The translations under genes were made by a program, and so were the position numbers. This document shows, in pieces, positions 47,585 to 52,392 of a stretch of 52,392 nt of DNA. Below the pieces are notes generated by a model, which did not search any database, had not been told where the DNA came from, and saw only the letters and a list, made by a program, of their open reading frames with translations. The first letter of the stretch is position 1; every line of letters starts with the position of its first letter. Source of the DNA: Legionellales bacterium (GTDB taxonomy: Bacteria > Pseudomonadota > Gammaproteobacteria > Comchoanobacterales > Comchoanobacteraceae). The DNA lies in assembly GCA_002722995.1 (NCBI GenBank), contig PBNF01000012.1, positions 1-52,392 of the forward strand, given 5' to 3'.

Positions 47585-48285
47585 TCACCCCTATTATTAT
47601 TTTAGTTGAACCCAGCCATCCCGGCAATATTGGAGCAGTAGCTCGGGCCATGAAAACCATGGGCCATCACTCACTGCGCTTAGTAAACCCAAAACAATTT
47701 CCTGATATGACAGCAACACGACGAGCAGCAGGTGCAGAAGATGTACTGACACAAGCGACCTGCTATTCAAACTTGGACGATGCACTTTCAGACTGTCATA
47801 TTGCACTTGCAACCAGCAATCGCCCCCGCACATTACAATGGCCCGTCTACACCCCTGAAGAAGCCGCAGCCTATTGCTCTAATTATCAAAACCAAAGCAT
47901 TGCACTGGTCTTTGGCCGCGAATCGAACGGCTTAAACAATGAAGAACTCAATCGCTGTCATGGTCAGATCACCATTCCAACCTATAGCCCTTATCATTCA
48001 TTAAATTTATCTCATGCTGTACAAATTCTCACATATTGCTTTGCCCAATCAAAAACTGAAGCACTGACCACTTCACCAACACTGGCTCCTCATGAATCAT
48101 TAAATCATTTGTACCAGCACTTCGAAAATACTCTAAAAACGCTGCCTCATTTTAATATGCCTCATCCAGAACACACGTTGAATCGTTTACGATGCCTCAT
48201 CAACCGCGCACAACCTACAGAGAATGAAGTGAATTTATTGCGAGGGATTTTGTCGGCTGTCGATCATCATCGTATGGAGGATTAA
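47581..48285 (+). CDS. trmJ: tRNA (cytidine/uridine-2'-O-)-methyltransferase TrmJ
   Basis: A SPOUT methyltransferase that methylates the ribose of nucleotide 32 in several tRNAs. The 234 aa begin ITPIIILVEPSHPGNIGAVARAMKTMG, the family signature, and keep the knot motifs ALVFGRESNGLNNEEL near 107-122 and IPTYSPYHSLNLSHAV near 131-146. ATG 47581 fits the family N-terminus; a TTG seven codons upstream is not needed. The next gene starts directly after the stop, so the two are one operon. Confidence 0.95.
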   Translation: MITPIIILVEPSHPGNIGAVARAMKTMGHHSLRLVNPKQFPDMTATRRAAGAEDVLTQATCYSNLDDALSDCHIALATSNRPRTLQWPVYTPEEAAAYCSNYQNQSIALVFGRESNGLNNEELNRCHGQITIPTYSPYHSLNLSHAVQILTYCFAQSKTEALTTSPTLAPHESLNHLYQHFENTLKTLPHFNMPHPEHTLNRLRCLINRAQPTENEVNLLRGILSAVDHHRMED

Positions 48286-49419
48286 ATGGGTCCTTATGCT
48301 TATTACTTTGACGCGATGGCCAGTACACCTTTAGCGCCTGATATTCAAACACGTATGGCCGCCCTTTTGAGTGACCCACAGGCCATTGGTAATCCGGCTG
48401 CAACCACTCATCAATATGGTTACCATGCACGTACACTCATTGAACATGCACGCCAACAAGTGGCCAATTGCTTTAATACCACACCTGATCGTTGGCTATG
48501 GACTTCAGGGGCAACTGAATCCATTAATTTAGCGCTACAGGGTGTCACGCGACAATACCGTCGACAAGCACGTCAAATCATTACCTTTGAAACAGAACAT
48601 CCCGCAACATTGAATACTTGCCGATATTTAAACCATCAAGGGTTTGATCTTAAGATCTTACCCGTTGATCACTTTGGTCGTATTGACTTAGATCAGCTGG
48701 ATGCTGCATTAAAAACACCGACATTGCTGATTTCTGTACTCCATGTTAATAATGAAACGGGGGTCATTCAAGACTTAGACACCATTTGCAAACTGGCACA
48801 ACGCACTCAAACATTGGTCCATGTTGATGCGGCTCAAACGACTGGACGAATCAAGCTAGATCTCCAAAAAACACCCGCACATTTATGTTCAATTTCAGCG
48901 CATAAAGCTTATGGCCCTAAAGGCATTGGAGCTTTATACCTCACGGATGCATTTCCTTTAAAACTATCGCCTCTGATGTTTGGAGGTGGCCAAGAACGCA
49001 GCATACGATCAGGGACTGCAGCAGTACATCAAATTGTAGGCTTAGGCATGGCCTGTGAGTTGGCACAACAACACATATCTTCTGATCATCTTCGAATGAA
49101 GGCCTATGCAAAGACAGTGCTTGACACGCTACAACATCATCAATCAGTCACCCTCAATGGTCATCCAACTCACAAAGTACCTCATGTCTTGAATTTAACG
49201 TTTGAACACTTTAATTCAGAACAATTAATGGCTTATTTACCACGTTATGCTTTCTCGAGCAGCTCAGCCTGTCAATCCGGGGCTCATCAACCCTCACCGG
49301 TACTCACCGCAATGGGTTTAACTCGAAAAGCTTGCAATCATACCATTCGCATTGCATTTAATCGTTACCATACAGACGATGATATTCAGACCTTTATTAA
49401 AGCACTTGAAACACTTTAA
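48286..49419 (+). CDS. Cysteine desulfurase (NifS/IscS family)
   Basis: A PLP enzyme that takes sulfur from cysteine as a persulfide for Fe-S clusters and tRNA thiolation. The 377 aa have His104 (TEHPATLNT), the PLP-binding Lys207 in SAHKAYGPKG, and the catalytic Cys329 in SSSSACQSG. The start abuts the trmJ stop (TAAATG). In most gammaproteobacteria trmJ is followed by iscR-iscS-iscU; iscR, iscU and the other isc genes are absent here, and ndk comes next. The protein ends about 25 residues short of E. coli IscS, so the extended C-terminal segment that contacts IscU is missing. It could be a NifS-like paralogue or the only desulfurase. Confidence 0.9.
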   Translation: MGPYAYYFDAMASTPLAPDIQTRMAALLSDPQAIGNPAATTHQYGYHARTLIEHARQQVANCFNTTPDRWLWTSGATESINLALQGVTRQYRRQARQIITFETEHPATLNTCRYLNHQGFDLKILPVDHFGRIDLDQLDAALKTPTLLISVLHVNNETGVIQDLDTICKLAQRTQTLVHVDAAQTTGRIKLDLQKTPAHLCSISAHKAYGPKGIGALYLTDAFPLKLSPLMFGGGQERSIRSGTAAVHQIVGLGMACELAQQHISSDHLRMKAYAKTVLDTLQHHQSVTLNGHPTHKVPHVLNLTFEHFNSEQLMAYLPRYAFSSSSACQSGAHQPSPVLTAMGLTRKACNHTIRIAFNRYHTDDDIQTFIKALETL

Positions 49420-49569
49420 AACCCAGATCAGAATAAAATCAAGGACTTAAAAAACCTTTTATTTAGTTTTACTTCCATTTAACTTAAAAAAATGCATAAT
49501 ATGCATACGTAGCAGCACATCAATCATCAGATGGCTGATGACATCTCATATCACCACTAAGGAGCAACC

Positions 49570-50028
49570 ATGGCCATTGAACAAACCCTTGCAATCATTA
49601 AACCTGATGCAGTCAAACAAAAACATATTGGCAATATCATTGCAAAAATCGAAGCCGCACAATTTAATATTCAACAGGCATTTATGTTACAGTTGGCTCA
49701 AGAAGAAGCAGCTGAATTTTATCATATTCATGCTGAAAAACCATTCTTTAACGACTTAACCAGCTTTATGTCTTCAGGTCCTGTCATGGTGATGATTCTT
49801 GAAAAAGAAAATGCCATTGCAGATTGGCGTGCACTGATGGGTGCAACCAATCCAAAAGAGGCTGATGCAGATACCATTCGTGCTTTATATGCACAATCCA
49901 TTGATGAAAATGCAGTGCATGGTTCAGACAGCCCTGAAACAGCTTTTGAAGAAATCACATTCTTCTTTGAAGCAGATGAATCACTCGATCTAGAAGAACT
50001 GCTAGATGAGGCTGAAACCTCATCTTAA
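49570..50028 (+). CDS. ndk: Nucleoside diphosphate kinase
   Basis: Transfers the gamma phosphate of NTPs to NDPs through a phosphohistidine. The 152 aa start [14 protein letters not shown] and carry the active-site His in [12 protein letters not shown] near 114-125. The last 15 residues form an acidic extension ([17 protein letters not shown]) beyond the usual end near 141-143. A strong AAGGAG precedes the ATG. rlmN follows after 40 nt, a common gammaproteobacterial pair. Confidence 0.97.
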   Translation: MAIEQTLAIIKPDAVKQKHIGNIIAKIEAAQFNIQQAFMLQLAQEEAAEFYHIHAEKPFFNDLTSFMSSGPVMVMILEKENAIADWRALMGATNPKEADADTIRALYAQSIDENAVHGSDSPETAFEEITFFFEADESLDLEELLDEAETSS

Positions 50029-50068
50029 TCAAATGATTCTATTAATATTGAATATGGCATCAAGTTGA

Positions 50069-51241
50069 ATGGGCGCATCTCAATCTAAACCATTGATCTT
50101 ACCTCAGCGTGACTTTAAACATCACTTGCCCCATGCGCTCAATCAAACATTAGATGATTGGGCCGCTTGGTGCCAAACTCAAGGTCAACCGCGTCATAAA
50201 GCCACTCAGATTCTTCGATGGATTCATCATCATCACTGTTTAGAGCCTGAGAATATGACCAACCTCCCAAAGACACTTCGGCTTGAACTGAATACTGCAT
50301 TTAATTGGACCCCTCTTGATTTCAGTGAACCTCATATCAGCCAAGATGGTTGTATCAAATGGTTACTCCGTACTCGAGATGGCAGTCAAGTCGAAACCGT
50401 CTACATCCCTGAGTCATCACGGGGCACACTCTGTATCTCTTCCCAATCTGGATGCGCCTTGGCGTGCACTTTTTGTTCAACAGGAGCACAAGGATTCAGT
50501 GGCAACCTACTGATGGGTGAAATCATTGGACAATTATGGTTTGCACGTCGCACATTAGCCACTTTACGCCCATCACAGACCATCACCAATGTTGTCATGA
50601 TGGGGATGGGAGAACCACTACTCAACTATAAAGCTGTGGCAAATGCGGTGAAGCTCATGTTATCTGATGATGGCTATGGCTTATCTAAATATCGAGTGAC
50701 GGTGAGTACTTCTGGGATTATACCCGCTATGAATCAGCTCAAAACAGATAGCCCATGCGCATTGGCCGTCTCACTTCATGCACCCAATGATGCCCTACGC
50801 ACCACTTTAATGCCCATTAATCAAAAATACCCACTAACCGAACTCATGCAAACCTGTCGAGACTATTTTGAACACCAACCCAAGCGAAAGGTTACTTTTG
50901 AATATGCACTGCTTGATGGGGTCAACGATCAACCACATCATGCACGCGAACTCATTCAATGCCTCAAAGGCTGTGCCTGCAAAGTGAATTTAATTCCTTT
51001 CAACCCTTTTCCTGGAACACAATTCCAGTGTACACCTATGAAGAAAATACTACAGTTTCAATCAATTTTAAAACAATCTGGATTGGTGACAACCATTCGC
51101 ACAACACGCGGACAAGATATTCAAGCCGCCTGTGGACAACTTGCCGGCGAAGTATTAGATATGACAAACCGAACCCCTCAAGGTCGTGCCCGCCGAGAAC
51201 AAAGCCGCACTCGTCAACAACGCAGTTTAAAAAACACTTAA
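50069..51241 (+). CDS. rlmN: Dual-specificity rRNA/tRNA adenine C2-methyltransferase RlmN
   Basis: A radical SAM enzyme that methylates C2 of A2503 in 23S rRNA and A37 in some tRNAs. The 390 aa contain the cluster motif C129-x3-C133-x2-C136 (CALACTFC) and GMGEPLLNYKAV near 178-189. The methyl-carrying/resolving Cys is in the C-terminal TTRGQDIQAACGQLAG near 360. A basic tail (RARREQSRTRQQR) ends the protein. A good terminator lies 160 nt downstream. Confidence 0.97.
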   Translation: MGASQSKPLILPQRDFKHHLPHALNQTLDDWAAWCQTQGQPRHKATQILRWIHHHHCLEPENMTNLPKTLRLELNTAFNWTPLDFSEPHISQDGCIKWLLRTRDGSQVETVYIPESSRGTLCISSQSGCALACTFCSTGAQGFSGNLLMGEIIGQLWFARRTLATLRPSQTITNVVMMGMGEPLLNYKAVANAVKLMLSDDGYGLSKYRVTVSTSGIIPAMNQLKTDSPCALAVSLHAPNDALRTTLMPINQKYPLTELMQTCRDYFEHQPKRKVTFEYALLDGVNDQPHHARELIQCLKGCACKVNLIPFNPFPGTQFQCTPMKKILQFQSILKQSGLVTTIRTTRGQDIQAACGQLAGEVLDMTNRTPQGRARREQSRTRQQRSLKNT

Positions 51242-51403
51242 ATACCTCACTCTGTTCTAAGATTGATCCACGCCTTTGATCAGCGTCGGTCAGTCATTCA
51301 TGCCTTCTATCTAATGTTTTTATTAAGATAACCCTAAGATTTAAAAAGTATACTGTGATGAATGATATTAAAAAATTGATAACACTGAAATAATAATAAA
51401 CCT

Positions 51404-51429
51404 AAAAAGCACCTTCGGGTGCTTTTTTT
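51404..51429. terminator. Strong intrinsic terminator after rlmN
   Basis: The stem AGCACC/GGTGCT with a TTCG tetraloop is flanked by A5 on the left and T8 on the right. It would work well for the ndk-rlmN side, and probably also for minus-strand transcripts. Confidence 0.9.
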
Positions 51430-51843
51430 ATATCACCTCTTCAAACCTTTGAAAACGCTTTAAAAATCAATTACACACTTAAAGATCCTGAGGAATCTGA
51501 GCTTAATTCAGTTTAAAAGTATTAGAGCAGATATAATTCAATATGAATCAACGTATATCCATCACATTTGAACCAAGGATGATTCATCGCCTTAAAATAT
51601 GAATCTATAATATTTAAATCGGCTCCATATGATAAGATCCTCTTATCAAATACTGATCAGCAACATACACCTGCTCAAAGATCAAAGCTCATAAAAAATT
51701 TTAATGATGATGGAAGGCCTTAAATCATTCAAGCGATGGTTAAAACCAGACCAAAGCTCATCAAGAAACATACTTAAAAATTCGATGGGTCATTCAACTC
51801 TGAAATGAACACCCGATTACACTTTAAAAACATGAACAGATTG

Positions 51844-52392
51844 GTTTTGATCAACCCAAAATGTATGCAATACCCATTGATGCTGTGACATTAAATCATT
51901 TACATCTCAATCATCATTAGCCTTTAAAACAAAGACGATAAAAGGGTTTAAGGTCTTGATCGATGATTGAAAGATAGTCCATTCAAGCATCAAATGCATC
52001 TCTTAATATTTCCTTAAGGTTGAATCATTAACCTAATCATTAATGAGTGCATACAAACATGATCAAATACTGATTAATCATATTAAAATCAATGAAAATG
52101 ATTAAAGCGCTTTTAAGCGCTTTTTTTATGCCCCAATTAAATTCATACGCGCTCTTATTTTAAGCCCCGTAATGACATGAAAAGCTTAGTTTTAATCAAC
52201 CCAAAACATATGCAATACCCATTGATGCTGTGACATTAAATCATTTACATTTCAATCATCATTAGCCTTTAAAACAAAGACGATCAAAGGGTTTAAGGTC
52301 TTGATCGATGATTGAAAGATAGCCCATTCAAGCATCAAATGCATCTCTTAATATTTCCTTAAGGTTGAATCATTAACCTAATCATTAATGAG
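51844..52392. repeat. 204-bp direct repeat, 345-bp period
   Basis: Copies at 51844-52047 and 52189-52392 match at 198 of 204 positions by direct reading, with no indels. Weaker similarity extends about 15-20 bp to the left (ACATGAA...). The second copy runs to the window end, so it may be longer or part of a larger array. The intervening 141 bp contain an intrinsic terminator. No terminal inverted repeats or transposase. Confidence 0.92.
52104..52127 (+). terminator. Intrinsic terminator between the two repeat copies
   Basis: The stem AAAGCGC/GCGCTTT with a short TTTTAA loop is followed by a T-run to 52127. It would end a plus-strand transcript containing the first repeat copy; no gene precedes it. 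Confidence 0.8.

Larger units (their letters stand above)
51242..52392. other. 1.15-kb non-coding region with terminators and a long repeat
   Basis: No credible protein gene on either strand to the window end. It holds two intrinsic terminators (51404-51429 and 52104-52127) and a 204-bp sequence present twice (51844-52047 and 52189-52392). A perfect TATAAT at 51606-51611 with a TTCATC 17 nt upstream could start a plus-strand transcript ending at 52127. A TATACT at 51349-51354 could start one ending at 51429. Confidence 0.6.

Noticed and set aside
51907-51999. 30-aa minus-strand ORF in the terminal repeat, also in copy two at 52252-52344
   Set aside because: Both differences between copies inside the frame change the amino acid, and the Shine-Dalgarno is poorly placed; an RNA-level role for the repeat is more likely.
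51844-52392. Insertion sequence or MITE as explanation of the repeat
   Set aside because: No terminal inverted repeats, target duplication or transposase were seen.

Overview
The window is a 52.4 kb piece of a moderately AT-rich gammaproteobacterial chromosome. Two gene orders support this: recA-recX ... alaS-lysC-csrA-tRNA-Ser, and bamD divergent from rluD-pgeF. The short malic enzyme, free-standing glutamine-dependent NAD synthetase, FabI, SohB and large ORFan proteins would suit a Legionella/Coxiella-like (Legionellales-type, possibly host-associated) lineage. That placement is inferred from gene content and order only. No insertion sequence, CRISPR array, rRNA or phage gene was seen.

Layout, left to right. 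(1) 1-7.5 kb, all minus strand: a membrane protein cut by the window edge with a repeated tail, tRNA-Ser(GCU), csrA, lysC, alaS, recX and recA. (2) 7.7-13 kb: mutS (plus), tsaB with a lipoprotein gene (minus), and a malic enzyme (plus). (3) 13-14.7 kb: a stretch without protein genes that holds a CsrB/RsmY/RsmZ-type RNA on the minus strand. It has six hairpins with GGA in the loop and a promoter placed correctly for its 5' end. (4) 14.7-22.3 kb: fabI-sohB-HPt protein-ubiG (plus), pepN (minus), and a Mth938-like gene with nadE (plus). (5) 22.7-29 kb: a 763-aa ORFan membrane protein with a proline-rich tail and bamD (minus), then rluD-pgeF-Do-type protease (plus). (6) 29.5-34.9 kb, minus: tRNA-Leu(CAA), an MFS transporter, and two coupled ORFans of 1094 and 211 aa. 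(7) 35-46.3 kb, plus: a 549-aa polytopic ORFan, queA-tgt, a 1027-aa ORFan, then yajC-secD-secF-pcm. The usual queA-tgt-yajC-secDF block is split by the 1027-aa gene. (8) 46.4-51.2 kb: suhB (minus), trmJ-cysteine desulfurase-ndk-rlmN (plus). (9) 51.2-52.4 kb: non-coding DNA with two strong terminators and a 204-bp sequence present twice, 345 bp apart.

How the parts fit. The housekeeping genes cover translation and tRNA modification (alaS, tsaB, queA, tgt, trmJ, rlmN, rluD), DNA repair (recA, recX, mutS), envelope biogenesis and protein traffic (bamD, secDF-yajC, Do protease, SohB) and cofactors (nadE, ubiG, cysteine desulfurase). The window contains both CsrA and a previously unlabelled RNA that looks built to sequester it. 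It also contains a lone HPt phosphotransfer protein, the kind of part that could feed a GacS/GacA-type (BarA/UvrY, LetS/LetA) relay; that link is inference. Four ORFans over 500 aa sit next to or inside conserved operons. Two carry eukaryote-like polyproline stretches, making them the best candidates for lineage-specific, possibly host-directed, functions.
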